From: Neonectria sp. B-13
Lineage: Eukaryota > Ascomycota > Sordariomycetes > Hypocreales > Nectriaceae
Length of the DNA stretch: 64,000 bases
NCBI GenBank assembly: GCA_002682825.1
Contig: NOKP01000016.1
Location: forward strand, 973,593-1,037,592
Direction: 5' to 3'
Each line of letters starts with the position of its first letter. Within the stretch, counting starts at the first letter, position 1. A program made the translations under genes and the position numbers. Under the pieces are notes generated by a model. That model did not search any database. It had not been told where the DNA came from and saw only the letters and a list, made by a program, of their open reading frames with translations. This document shows positions 11,688-23,856 of this stretch, piece after piece.

Positions 11688-14600
11688 ATGTCTTCATCAC
11701 CACTCGCCCGCTACGGCGTCCATGCATCCGCTGACAGTCGAGGCTTCTTCAGACCCAGCTTCTTAAGAGAGGCTCCAGCTTATCCTCGACCACGACTTCC
11801 CGCTGTCTCCAGAGCAGTACTGCAACAGCCTCCTGCTCCCGAACCACCCCTCGACCACATCACCACCCCGCCGAGGCCCATNNNNNNNNNNNNNNNNNNN
11901 NNNNNNNNNNNNNNNNNNNNNNNNNNNNNNNNNNNNNNNNNNNNNNNNNNNNNNNNNNNNNNNNNNNNNNNNNNNNNNNNNCGGGCCATCGCCCCGAGTC
12001 TACTACTCGAACTCGGCAGCCTCGTCGCTGGACTCGCCCCGCCCCCCCAAAGTTTTGCACGCGTCCACCCGCGACACCCCCCACAACCCCCCCCGTCTCC
12101 AAGCCTGATTTCGTCGTTATCAATGGCAGTCGCACACGCAAGCGCCGCGCTCAATCTACCGAAATCGAACTCGTCGCTTCCAATAACGGGATCCAAGACG
12201 GCAGATCCCCTATATACATTCGTCGCGAGGGACAAATTATCCCCATCGAGAACTCCAACCAAGACACCCAGGTGGGCGCACTCCGGTCTGGTGTCCTCGG
12301 AGCTTGCTTGATTTACTAACCACTGGGTTAGGACCTGTACCATATGCGTTGGGAAATTTCACAAACTTCGCTCCTTACATTATTCACTAGAATGATATCT
12401 AGCGTTTACGTGGCCGTCTCTGGCCTCACGGGGCGAATTGGACGATGGAGTGCGTATTCGCCCATGAACATCAAAATTTCCCTAGTCCACAAACTAATAG
12501 CTCGTACAGTTAGCCCCAAGTCTTACGAGGTGGCCGAGTTCCGCTCCTATGTCAGTGACAATCAGGTCGCCAATAAGCGCGTCAAATTGAGCCACGATGA
12601 GGAAGAAGCCGAAATCCGCTGGATCGATAGAACCGCCCTCAGTGACCTTATCGACGACTATAAGGCCTTTGCCAAGGGCATTGGCAAGGTTTGGGAGTCC
12701 ATTGAGACCCACCACTCTCGACAGGAAATGAACAAGGCCCTGGAACCACTCCGTTTTTCGTTGGCCGACAATGAGAATGATCGAGCACTTTTGAATAGCA
12801 GTGATGGCCTCGATCTCTGCGAGCTCTTTTCACTTCAGTTCAAGCGCGTCTTTGAAAATCTCGACAGGGTCTATGAAATCGGCATAATAGTCAAGATTCG
12901 AGACACACACGAATCTGTTCCACCTACGTTGGACTACAAACTCTCATCCGAAGGCCTGGAGATCATGAACTCAATCAAGAAGTTTCTATCTGCGCCAGCG
13001 CTGCCGACCATTTGCAAGGACATTCTCCGAATATCGAACAAGGAACAAGTTCAAATTTCCGAATCCTTCATAGACGTCATCATCCTCGACCTCGAGGCAA
13101 TCACACACAACATCCCCGCACCTAGCTATGTCATCTCCCGCCAGTTTCACGATAAAATCCAGCAGACTTTCCCTCGCCCTGAGCGGACTGACTTGGACAC
13201 ACATCTACTCCTTCCTGGCGCTTTCCCCGACTTTGAAGAGCCTGAGCCTAAGCCTCAGCCCAAATCCGAACCCGAACCCATACCTATTCAGCAACCTCAC
13301 CAGGACCCAGCCCCCGTTCTGCTGCAACCCCCAGAATTTTTTCCTCCAGTCATTGCGAGGCCAAAATATTACAAAACTGACTTTCTGCGAGCCGACTTTC
13401 TGGAAGCGAAGATTGCTCAGCTGAACCCCGAGGAATACCGTGAACACTTTTATCGTGAGAGTGAAACGCATCGCGCCATCCAGGACAACTACATCACCGA
13501 ATTCACCCCAAAGGTGCCCCTCACTGTGAAGGAGGTTGGGGCGATCAAATCGATTCTGAAAAACAAACGGAAGCACCCGTCACGATACACTCCTAAGCGA
13601 CTGGGAATAAGACGCCCACCCAAGGCAGTGCGATTCACAGACTCCACCTTGAGCCCAAAGCCAAGGACGCGGGTTGGACTCGACGTCCCAAGAATAGTCG
13701 AGACCAAGGAAGAGCCCACAGATGCGAAGAACCTCGAGCCCGACGCCCCCCAATCCCAGCTCACCCCCGAGACGAAGAGATTCCGCAATGACAGCCCCGA
13801 GACTCAGATTGAGAAAGACTTTCATACGAGACTCCTGAACGAGAAGGAAGTTCTAGAGTGGTCGAAGGTTCAGTCTCGTCGCACGCCGCCTAAATTCCGG
13901 CCTAACGAACAGGGGGGCCACGTTGATCCCGTTGCTCGCATTAAACAGCTCCTCTCCATACCATCCATCAAGCCTCTCGAGATTAGTGACGATTCTAGGG
14001 CTGGAATAACCCTTCAAAAAGAACAGGCAGCACTCAAGGCTGCTGAAGAAGCTCGACAGGCTGCCGAGGCAGCAAGACGTGAGGCCGAGGAGAAGGCTCG
14101 ACGTGAACTAGAGGAGCGGCTGGCTAGTTCTGGGGGACTTCGAGTACCCACTCGGACTCTTGTCGGCGCTGTACCTTTTGCGTGGCAGACAAGGGCTCAA
14201 GATACCCTGCGCGCTGCTGCGAGTACTACATTGGCCACCACTGGTGAAGGTGTTGATCTGCGGCGGCATGACTTTGCCAAGGTGGTCCCAGCTACAGAGT
14301 GGCTGAATGACGAGATTGTCAATGGATCTCTCAACTGGCTTGACCAAGCTATCAACTCGGCCGCTGGCATTAAGGATGTCAAGAGAAGCACAAGGAAGTG
14401 CTTGGCCATGTCATCGTTCTTCTTCAAGCGACTCCAGGAACAGGGCGTGGCCCGTACACAACGAACCCTACGACGATATGGAGTCGAGAAAAAGAACCTG
14501 CTCGACGTCGACACGATTTTGTTGCCCATTTGCGAGCGTTCGCACTGGACCCTACTCGTCATTCGCCCCTCGAAGCGGACAGTAGCCCATATGGACTCTT

Positions 14601-14893
14601 TGAACCCGCGGGGTAATGCTACAAATACAAACCTCGCGCTCGCGTGGATGAAGGACGTACTGGAGGAAAGCTTCTCGGAGGCGGAGTGGAAGGTGATGCG
14701 TCATGAAGCACCCCGGCAAACAAACGGGTACGACTGTGGAGTGCACACCATTACAAATGCCATGTGCTTGGCTTTGGGGCTCAGCCCCATCGATTCATAC
14801 GCGGCAACAGACATGCCGGAACAGCGAATCCGGCTCGCGAGCATGTTACTGAACGGCGGCTTCAAGGGAGAGTTTGACTTACGAGTGTATTAA
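11688..14893 (+). CDS. Ulp1-type SUMO protease (peptidase C48), crossing an assembly gap
   Basis: The start ATG at 11688 opens a Pro/Arg-rich N-terminus that runs into 100 N (11882-11981). After the gap a coding frame resumes (about 11987-12270), then an intron is likely (donor at 12271, branch TACTAAC, acceptor ending 12331). From about 12510 to the stop one long frame is clearly coding: acidic/charged region, Pro/Glu repeats (about 13240-13330), an Ala/Glu/Arg coiled coil (about 14030-14130), then the protease domain. Catalytic residues are visible: His in SHWTLLV (codon 14543), Asp in HMDSL (14594), Gln in QTNGYDC and Cys in DCGVH (14735). The family processes SUMO and removes it from targets, usually at the nuclear envelope. 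Between 12332 and 12510 the frame is uncertain (see findings). Confidence 0.85.
11882..11981. other. assembly gap (100 N)
   Basis: Exactly 100 unknown bases interrupt the N-terminal coding part of the Ulp1 gene. A round figure of 100 is the usual placeholder for a scaffold gap of unknown length, so the true distance is not known. Confidence 0.98.
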
Positions 14894-17800
14894 TTCGATT
14901 GTTACGTCTTACTTGTTATATATACTCTGGCGTTTGGGAGATCAAGGAGTGGAAGAAAAAAACCTCTATTGGATGGCATTGGGTGTTTAGGCAAGATACC
15001 AAGAGAGAAAAGCAAGCAAGCAGTTGCATTGGACTGGCGTTTTTGGATGACAGACGAGGAACAAAAGCTCGCCGTAGCGGCTTGAGCATGTATGGACTTA
15101 TGGAGGATGATAGAAGAGAGAGGAGAGGGGATATCGGATAGGAGAGAGAAGGGTGAAAGGAAGGATCACTCACTGAGATGAACATTAGAGTTATACTTTG
15201 TGTAAGGTAGCCTACTCCTGGGACTTAGGTAGACCTCACAATACACTGGCCGTCACTCCAAGACTCGGTCCCTCTGAGTTGATTGCATAATCCGGGCAAT
15301 AAACATGCATATCAACATGGCGTTGCCCTCGTGACAAGGCTGCTTTGTTTCGGCATGGCCAATTCCGAGTAATTCCTGGTAAGGATTCTGCACGACTGAT
15401 GGTCCGTCAAGGCTGCTAGTTGATAGGTACTCTTGTCTGCAACTACGAGCAAGGACTCTCTAGCAGGGGAGTGGGGGTGAGGCGGGAAGCAGCACGGCCA
15501 ACAAGTTCATGACAAACAAGTCTGCGAGAGGCCAAGAGCAGCGGGCCCACGCCAAGGTTGTATTACTAGGGAGTCCAAGTACGAACACATACGATCCAAG
15601 CCCCAACGGTGTCGCAGGCCCATCACCGCTCGTGTACTAAGCAGTACGTAGTAGGTAGGTGGTACGCAACGGTAGGCTCACTAGGGGGGGCGTGTCTCCT
15701 CCTTGGAGTTTCCACGGGTGGATAACAGCGGCAATACGTGGGCCCAGGGAACGACATGTGACGGTCAAGAAGAATTTTCGACCTGGGTTGGTTTCCGCTT
15801 TGGTGTTGTTGGTTTCCCCCCTCTCGGTTGACAAAGGATAGTGGCCCTGGGGCAATCTAGAAGAGGGAGGCAATGGCGTCTCCCGGGAGTGGAAAGTAGC
15901 CACAGAGGAGCGGGAACGAGGGACGGGTTTTCTTGCATCTGCGGCGTTGCGTCGGTCAGAGGCTTGAATAGGTTCTTGGAACTTTGAGGGTTGGGTGAAT
16001 AATGCGGATGCCAACAATAATCAAGGTTGGGGGTTTCTGGTGGAGAGATGGGACGGGACGGGATATTCTCGAAAGTTCGGGAAGCTTTCGAGAATTCCAG
16101 GCGCGGACGAAGGTTTCAGTCTTCACGGCAAAGGAGGGGGGGTGACGGGTGTCAGGTAGGACAGGGAAGGATGGATGCAGCCAAGACGGGAGAGAGACAA
16201 AGGCGAATATTCGTACAGCCCACAGTAACGGAATATTGGACATGGTTTCCAAGACCATCCAGAAAACTTCGCCACAAGTCAACATTTGGCCTGGCACACC
16301 AAACCTTTTGGCGCCGAGCAAATCTCCATCGGGGAGGGACGTTAGACAGCTTCGTTAACGACAAGATGCTTGTGGTTGACGGTGAGACGGGACCATTTCT
16401 GGAACGCGGTGCGTTCCGCGGTGTGTGCACGCGACGCGCTTGCGTGTGTGTGTGCCATCGGTGAGCGGTGGCCAGCACGCCCCCAGACATTGATGAGGCG
16501 AGGACGTGTTTGTTCCATGTCGTTGGTGGTGACATCGGCGAGCCCGTCGTCCATTCGACCTCGTAGGCGCGCCCTCGTCACGCACATGTGCAACCCCCTG
16601 TCTAACAAGGCGCCAATGGGTCTCTCGCTCGCTCTCGGAGAGAGCCAAGACCAAGGTTCCTACGCCGTTTGGCTTACCCGTGACCAGCCGCAGACCCAGC
16701 GGGAGATTGATTCAACTCCGTCCATCGTGATCCGTGGGGACATTGGACACCATGGACCGAAAACTCCAAGGGTGACCATGAACAATTGAAAAACACCGGT
16801 TTACCCGGTGCCATCCGTGTCCAGCCGGCCGGCCGGTGCTGCACAAAATTTCTGTCCCTCTGACCGTTCGCCTGCTGCTTTGAGGACCCCGCTGGCTGCG
16901 GCCCGTCGCGGTGTGGGCTAATATAATACGAAGCGAGTAGTAGTTCGTAGTAAAAGAATCTGGATTACACGCCGTCGTCCCTAAGAGGCAAGTGAAAGGA
17001 GATACGGGGGGTGGAATACCGGCAGTTGCAGAATTTTCTCGGCCAGAGGATGGATCCCAATGGGTTTGGTTGGTGTTTGAGGTGATTTCGGGTCGCGGCC
17101 AGCTGGCGCGTATACGTAGGATGATTGTGGCAGTTTTTTCTTCTTCTCCCGTCTCCCTATTTCCCCCTGGGAAAGGTGAGGCGATGGAGACACGGCGAGG
17201 CCGGTTGGAGGATACGTTTTGGTGATGGTGTGTGGAGTGAGTTGGACAGCTGAAAGGCGGCAAGGGTTGTTGAAAGGGAAGGGGCACCGGGTGGATGGTT
17301 GGATCGGCCTAAACAGGAAGGCTTCTGGAACGGCGCCACTGGGCTGATTTCTTGGCTTTTCTAGAACGACATGGATGCTGGGTCGGATCGGAAGTTGGGA
17401 CTTCAATTGGAACTTGGAAGGGGCGACCTCGGCACGGAATGAGCACGAACATGTTACTACTATTCAACATATCGCGCACGCCCTCTGTGGCCCCGCTAAA
17501 GTATATCTGTGCGTCGGCCGCAGACCAGGGGGCTATCTGGTCTGGTTTTCGGGTTTCTCAGATTTGCCCGAGATGGATTGATTGCCTTGAGACAATCACC
17601 AGTCGCTCAACAACCCAGTCTGAGAAAAGGGGTATTGTAACTCGGCGCCACCACCGCCCTGGCGCCAACAGACAGAGCACGTTCCTATCCTGTGGTCACT
17701 GACAGCAATAGGGTTGGACTTCTCCTTCCATGTCTGGCTTCCATGCCTTGCCTGGAGCATATTTGCCCAGCATTTGGCCTTGGCGGCTTGAGTTCGTTCC

Positions 17801-19307
17801 ATCTAGAACACGGTGGCAAAGGGGTGGTCTCGGTGGGGAAGGAGCAAGGCCGATCAACACTAGGGTAGCAATGCGTTTCACCGGACGAGGCATTGTTCTT
17901 GAGGTCTTCCTTGTTCCATTGGGTCTCGGATGCAAACATTGCCCAACGGGTGTGTCTTGATCAGGCACTGTGATGAAGATTGGTGGAGAGACCACTTCCG
18001 GCAAAGTAATCTATGTGTGATGAGTTGATGGCAACGGCAACCCGAGTCAGAACCGGAATGAAAGGGAGCAGCGCATCTGTAGGTCGTGAAATGCATGTGT
18101 AAGTGCCACAACCAAATCTGAATGGCGATGGCTGGCCGCCCTTTCGTCCATTCATTGGAGCACCCCTGGCCGCATGCAGCAAGAATCGGTAGATGAGAAG
18201 CTCGGTGTCAGGACCCGGAAACCCCATCTATTGGCGATCGACAGTGCTGGTGGGCGCAGTGGAGTCGAACGATCAGGCATTGTGGTTAGATGTTGGCGAC
18301 TAGTCGTTGCTGTTGTCGACCCGCTGGAGGGATGATCTGCCGTGCGCTATGATGATGAACAACGCGATTGAGCAACGGAGCCATGTCGTTGCATTGCGCT
18401 GATATGTGATTCAGTTCAGACCATCCCCGTCCGTTCACGGCGACTGTTGCACCGTTGCATGTGCCAATCATCACCAGATGTCGTGTCAGTATTCACGGCT
18501 ATCCGCCGTTGTCAAGCAATGAGTCGGTTGGGTAAGTAAAAGACCCGCCCTGCCAAAGTACCCTGGCAATTGTCTTACGTCAGTTCCGCGAGTGCTGTTT
18601 CGTTGGTGCTCCAGGCAGTGGTCAGGTGGAATTAACCTACCCTACCTACTTACACAGACTACATGTTCTTAGTGCAGTGGTTCCCTGGATGGGAATGACT
18701 ACTGCACTAGACTGATCCCGAGTGGTGAGATCGGGACACTCACCGACAAGTGCCGACCAGGGCGGAAATAGAGTCTTGGATCGGGTCAGTCCATTCGTAC
18801 GTAGTCATTGCTCCACAATGAGGTCCGTTGCAACAAGGAATCGCAATGCCCATGTGTGTCTCGCCCTGGGTCGTTCTCTCCCCTGCTTCCGGACTGAGCC
18901 TAGCGACGCGAGGCACAAGATGCCAAGATGGGTCCGAAAACCTACTAGTGGTGCTGCGATGTGGCGGACCCGAGGAGACGTGGGGATGGGGAGGGTGACA
19001 TCAAATGAAGCCCTGGCTAAGGGGATCGTGATGGCAACTGTGGGCTTTTCGTGCTTTCCAGCTCCACTCGAAGGGTTTTTGCCGTCTGGTGCGTGGTGGT
19101 GAAGGAACGAGGCAATCCAGAAGTGGTCCCTTTGGCGCCGCTATGACACACCTGCGCCAACTGGGAAAATTGCGCATCGCAAGGATCGATGGCGAAGATG
19201 ATTCGGTTTGGTAATAATTGTTCGATGGCATTGTGACAGAGAGCGAGCCCCATCTTTCTCCGATGTACGGACACGGCTATTCAAGGTTGTTGCTCTGCCT
19301 TGTCTCG

Positions 19308-19331
19308 GCCTGCCTGCCTGCCTGCCTGCCT
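19308..19331. repeat. GCCT tetranucleotide repeat
   Basis: Six GCCT units in tandem in the gene-poor region. Confidence 0.9.
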
Positions 19332-19961
19332 GTGCCTTCAAGGGCCTTGGGCCTCTCCTCTCGTTAGTTGACTCCGATCAATTGCAGCATACCATACCTT
19401 TTATTGCATCACAGGGCGGGGAGTGATCAGCGACAACTAGCAACCCTTAAAACACCAAAGTTTCCGGGATGAAGGCGGGCACGATGCATTTGTCAGAGAC
19501 ACACCTCTCCCGTCGCCAATGGATCGTCAGGTAGCACGGAGTATCCCGCCCGCAAATGCCGTTCGAATGGCTGCCGTCAACCGCACATCTGACTGGGATG
19601 ACGACGATGCCACCCTCCCACTCAAGCATCGGAGATAATTGGCGGGCCGGTGTGCATTGAACAGGCTGGGGTTGCGTGACGAGCGCCCGTTTGTTGGAGA
19701 AGGCCGCTGGAGAAGAGCTCCGGAGTTCTGGAGAGGTGCGAGAGCCCACGTAGAGGGCGCCATCCCCTCAACGTAACTGGTGCACTCCGCTCAAAGGCCT
19801 GCCCAAGTGACACGACAAATGGCCAGGGTGGACCAACAGGGTATCTCTAGTGCTCATCGATCGGCCGGGCCACCGTCCTGTAGCGGCGAAGCCAAGATGT
19901 GTTGTCGGCCAGTAGCGCATCGTAGAGCATTGCTTGGGGGAGAGGTGGGGAGAATCGGGAG

Positions 19962-20014
19962 GTGCAGAGTGCAGAGTGCCGAGCGCAGAGTGCAGAATGC
20001 ATAGTGCAGAGTGC
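19962..20014. repeat. degenerate 7-bp tandem repeat (GTGCAGA)
   Basis: About seven imperfect copies of a GTGCAGA unit, with variants such as GTGCCGA, GCGCAGA, GTGCAGAAT and GCATA, occur in a row. It is a minisatellite in intergenic DNA. Confidence 0.85.
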
Positions 20015-21180
20015 AACCCGTCAACCCGTGAAGGCGTGGTTGTGGTGTGGTGTGCCAGCGTGCATCCATCGCGATGCCGATACGGAAGAGAGACCGGCAG
20101 AAAGAGACCAACCATGCCGGGATGGGACATGGTGACACCAGCGGCGGTCGTGATGATGGCATGGTTGAATGCAGCAGGCAAGGGAAATTTTCCTAGCTGC
20201 GCTATCATCGTCACAATTCACAAGCCTGGAGTGAAGCGGGGAGGCTTGGCGCTCGAGCGATTGGGTTGAGAGTTGACAATGGTGATGAGAAGTGTAAGTG
20301 TACGAATAGCTGCACCTTCGCCTGCGCCTTCCCCTTCACACCACCCACGGGCGAGCTTCCTCGGGTTGTCTTGTTATGGTCATGTTGTCTCGTCTCGGCC
20401 CGCGTCTCGTCTTTACGTATTGTCTCCTCGCGTCTTGTCTCGATTGCGGGGAACAGCTGCGGAGACAGACGGGGAAGGCCCCTTGAACGCGATGGGAGAC
20501 GTTGATTGAGGAGACGGGCAGCCGGGCATGATACTACATCTAGAGCCGGTGGTCTTGTAATGAACGACTGACTAAAAAAGTTTACGCGCCCATGACCGTT
20601 GAAGGGATGGATGGGGAAAGATGGAGACGGATGGAAGTTGGGATGGTGTGACTGATACAGGGTTACTTCACCCAGTGATCCAGCAACCGCATGTGCGACA
20701 CGGGCTTTTGCCAACCGTTCATGAACGTCCTTGGAGCACGGTGGGGCGAATGATATTTCCTTTTGTGAGAAGAGGAGGCTGTTGTTGACGACATGGAGAA
20801 AGGGATGGGGTCTTTCGTCGACAGCACAGATAATTATCTGGTACGTGTAGTGTTTTAGTCCATTGTCTCTTCGTACACTACGCACTGCGAACGATGCTTT
20901 GTCTGGATGTTTCAGACAGCAAGGCATGGTGCATGATGCATGGCGCAGAGCGTTTGGGGTGGTGTAGCTCTCTGTAGCTCGTCTGTGGCAAGAGGGGCAG
21001 TTTCTGGACGGAGAGGCATGCAAGCATGTTTGATGAGCAACGTGAATATGTGATTGATGAACAATTGTGTGAGTGTGAGTGAGAGTGTGAGACTGCTGTG
21101 TGTGACCGACGGGCTGTGGGAGTGTGCTTGGGTGCCAAGTTGTGTGTGCGGGGCACGCCCTTCGGCTGTCGCCTCTCCCA

Positions 21181-21246
21181 CTCCACTGGGGCCCCCTCCG
21201 CTGGGGCACTTCCAGTGGCCTCCAGTGGTCCTCCAGTGGTGGGCAG
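21181..21246. repeat. clustered CCAGTGG / CCACTGG units
   Basis: The heptamer CCAGTGG occurs three times within about 35 bases, preceded by CCACTGG and GCTGGGG variants in opposite orientation. The block could fold on itself or serve as a repeated binding site. Confidence 0.7.
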
Positions 21247-22310
21247 TACGTACTGAGGCCCCCAGCCAGCCCCATTAAGCCCCCCCATCAGCCCCCCAGT
21301 GAACCCCCAGCCAAGCCCCAACCAGCCCCCGCCATTGGCCACTGCTGCATCTTCTAGCGCCCTTCTAGCAGGCCCAGATCCACTAGGAGGCCTAGATCCA
21401 CCAAGAGGCGCCCCTGTTCGGTGCTCCCAGCCGTCGCCAGTATTCGTCAAGCCCAAGTCTGCTGTGGGGAGCGGGAAGCAGGCAGGTACGTACCCGACCA
21501 GCATTGTGGCTTCCATGCGGGAGAAGTTGGGTTAGGCATTGCGGTACCCGGGAATTCCTCTGTCTTGCCTGTTTTCGTTTTTCGCCACGCCTGACCTGCT
21601 GGCTTCCGTTTCGGCGCTGGCCGGTTCCTTGCGTGACTGACGGACTGAGTTAACAATGGGGACTGAAGGCGGACTATCAACTGTGCATGTGCGTGTGCGT
21701 GTGCGTGTGCTTCTGGGTGGTGGCTCAGCGTGCCACATTCATCATCCCGATGCTCTATCTGCGGCGATCACTGGTAACGGGTAGTGCGGAGAACGGGTAG
21801 GAAGGAGGTTGTTGTAAATGTTCTTGTCCGGACGCAGTAATGAATGCCAGTGAAGTCTTGGCACTCTCTGGGCCGGCGACGTCTCCCCTTGGCCTCCCGT
21901 CATGTTGGCCTGCTTTGCCGTGGTACCGGTACCTCACTTGCAAGCACGCAGACGACCCCTGCTCGCCTCTCTCTTCAAGTTCCCCTTCTTTGCCTGCTGC
22001 CGCTGGCCGCTGGCCGCTGGCCTTCCTTGCCTGCGTCGTTCCCTCCCCTGCCGGACAGGGAGGCAGCTGCTCTAGTACCACCTCAGCGCTCCCTCCACGA
22101 CCAGGTCGCCAGGGCTAGGTAAGGTAGTAATGAAGATCCATTCATCGAAGTTCTTCGCCGTCGCCGTCGCCGCCACCCGCCTGCCTCCGTATGTGTCTGG
22201 ACCAACCCGTCCTCTTTGGATGAGTATTAGTTGTAAGTACTGTACGAATACAGACTCATCACTCACTCATGCCCTGCCTGGTTTGTCTTGTCGGGGGTCA
22301 GGTCAGCCCA

Positions 22311-22368
22311 GCACCAGCACCAGCACTAGCACTAGCCCGAGCACCAGCCAAGCACCAGCCAAGCACCA
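22311..22368. repeat. GCACCA / GCACTA hexamer-like repeat
   Basis: GCACCA, GCACTA and GCACCAGCCAA units are repeated in tandem in C-rich DNA upstream of the RGS gene. Confidence 0.85.
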
Positions 22369-23856
22369 ACTGCCCGGTCGCTGTTGCCCACTGCCTACTT
22401 ACTACATACAGTACCTTCGCGCACTCCGCACTCCGCTTTGCCCATCGAACAACCGCCCTCCGTCACTGTCTCACTACGCTCACACCTTTTTCCCTTTTTC
22501 TTCCCTCGCCGTCCCCTCTGGCCTTTCAGGCTTTCTTTGACCTGTCCTCTCCAGGGACATCCATGATCCCATACCATGCGGTTGCTCTGCATCTCTTAAA
22601 CCAACAAAAGCCCCCTCCTTCCTCGTAATCCCATCTCGTCCTGTCTGGCTTGCTTCTTTGAGGCCCCCTCTTCGCCAATCTCACACACACACTTGAACAC
22701 ATTTACACATGCACACATTCACACCCAATCAGTCAACCCATCACCACAACGTCATCCAGCCAAAAGCAACCAACCCGCAGCCCCATCCAGCCGCCTTTGC
22801 ACTCGAACCTTACCTCACCCATTCTTCACTTAATCCGGGCCTGGACCTCGATTACGCTTTCGACGCCTCAATTCCCCATTCCTCACCACTTCACTCCAGT
22901 CCCAAGACGGCCCCGGTTCGCCTGGTCGCACCCGCAGACGACTCACAGCTCCCCTCTGGATAGACTCCCGGCCACCTGCAAGCCACCAAAGTCTCCCCGT
23001 CTCCCCGTCTCTCCCGTCCGACTCCTCCTCTCCGCTTCAACCTCCTCCTCTCCACCAAGCCTCTGGCGCGATCGACTACGATCCGCCCACGATTCCCTCT
23101 GTCACCCGACAAACCCGACAAGCCCGCCATCTTTTGACGCCGAGCCGATTCCATTTGCCCGTCCTTCAACCTCGCATTCCAGTGACTTGGGACGCGGAAC
23201 AGCAACTGCTTTGACAGCCTCGACTCGCCCGCGCCAACGCCGCTTTGGGACTGACTGTTGCCAACTTCACCAACCTCACATCGGCGACCCCAGAGAACCA
23301 CTCGCCAACTCGAGAAGACGACTCGCCGACGCACCGCAAAAGTCTTCGTTCTCTTTTACAGCGGCTCCGCTTCCCTCTATTCATTTATCCTCCGCCATTC
23401 GTCGCTGGCTCCGTCCCTAGGCCCATCTCGCTCCACGTCTTCGTCGTCGCTATCCTGCAAGCCACCCTTCTCCACGAGCTTGTCGCCCGCAGCGACCAGC
23501 CACAGCGCCTGCCACTCTCCGCACTCGACCGCTCCAAGTCAATTCACCACCATCTGTGAACCCTCTTGATTGCGTTCCCTATCTTCGCCTCTGCTTAGGC
23601 AATCCTAAGTTAGACTCGGCGCCGCTACCCTACTCCGTCATATGAGAGTCTGCGTCAACCTGACTACTACGGACGCCGACGAGACGCCACGGCTTCCTCC
23701 TCCTCCACGTTTCCACCCAAGTACTTGACCCAGGTTTCTCCCACCTGGTCTCTTCGAATCCTCTTGCTGTTCTGCCTGCACCAATCGCCCGTGCCTTTCC
23801 AGCACACATCCTCCTCCGAGGCGTGGGACGTGTCAACGCGGCCCAACTCGAGAGAA

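Larger units (their letters stand above)
14894..23856. other. long gene-poor region upstream of the RGS gene
   Basis: About 9 kb with no frame I can support as a gene. Open frames are short, overlap on opposite strands and are rich in His/Thr/Ser/Pro from simple sequence. The longest, minus 20211-21275, resembles nothing. It holds short tandem repeats near 19308, 19962, 21181 and 22311. From about 22700 to 23640 the plus strand is strongly C/T-rich, which suggests a long promoter and 5' leader for the RGS gene. Non-coding RNAs cannot be judged from sequence alone. Confidence 0.55.

Noticed and set aside
12344..14893. ATG at 12344 as the start of the Ulp1 gene
   Set aside because: Clearly coding sequence exists upstream on both sides of the gap (11688-11881 and about 11987-12270), so this ATG is internal to the gene.
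20211..21275. 354-codon open frame on the minus strand
   Set aside because: It is rich in His/Ser/Thr/Pro from simple sequence, overlaps open frames on the other strand, has no recognisable domain and no codon pattern like the real genes.
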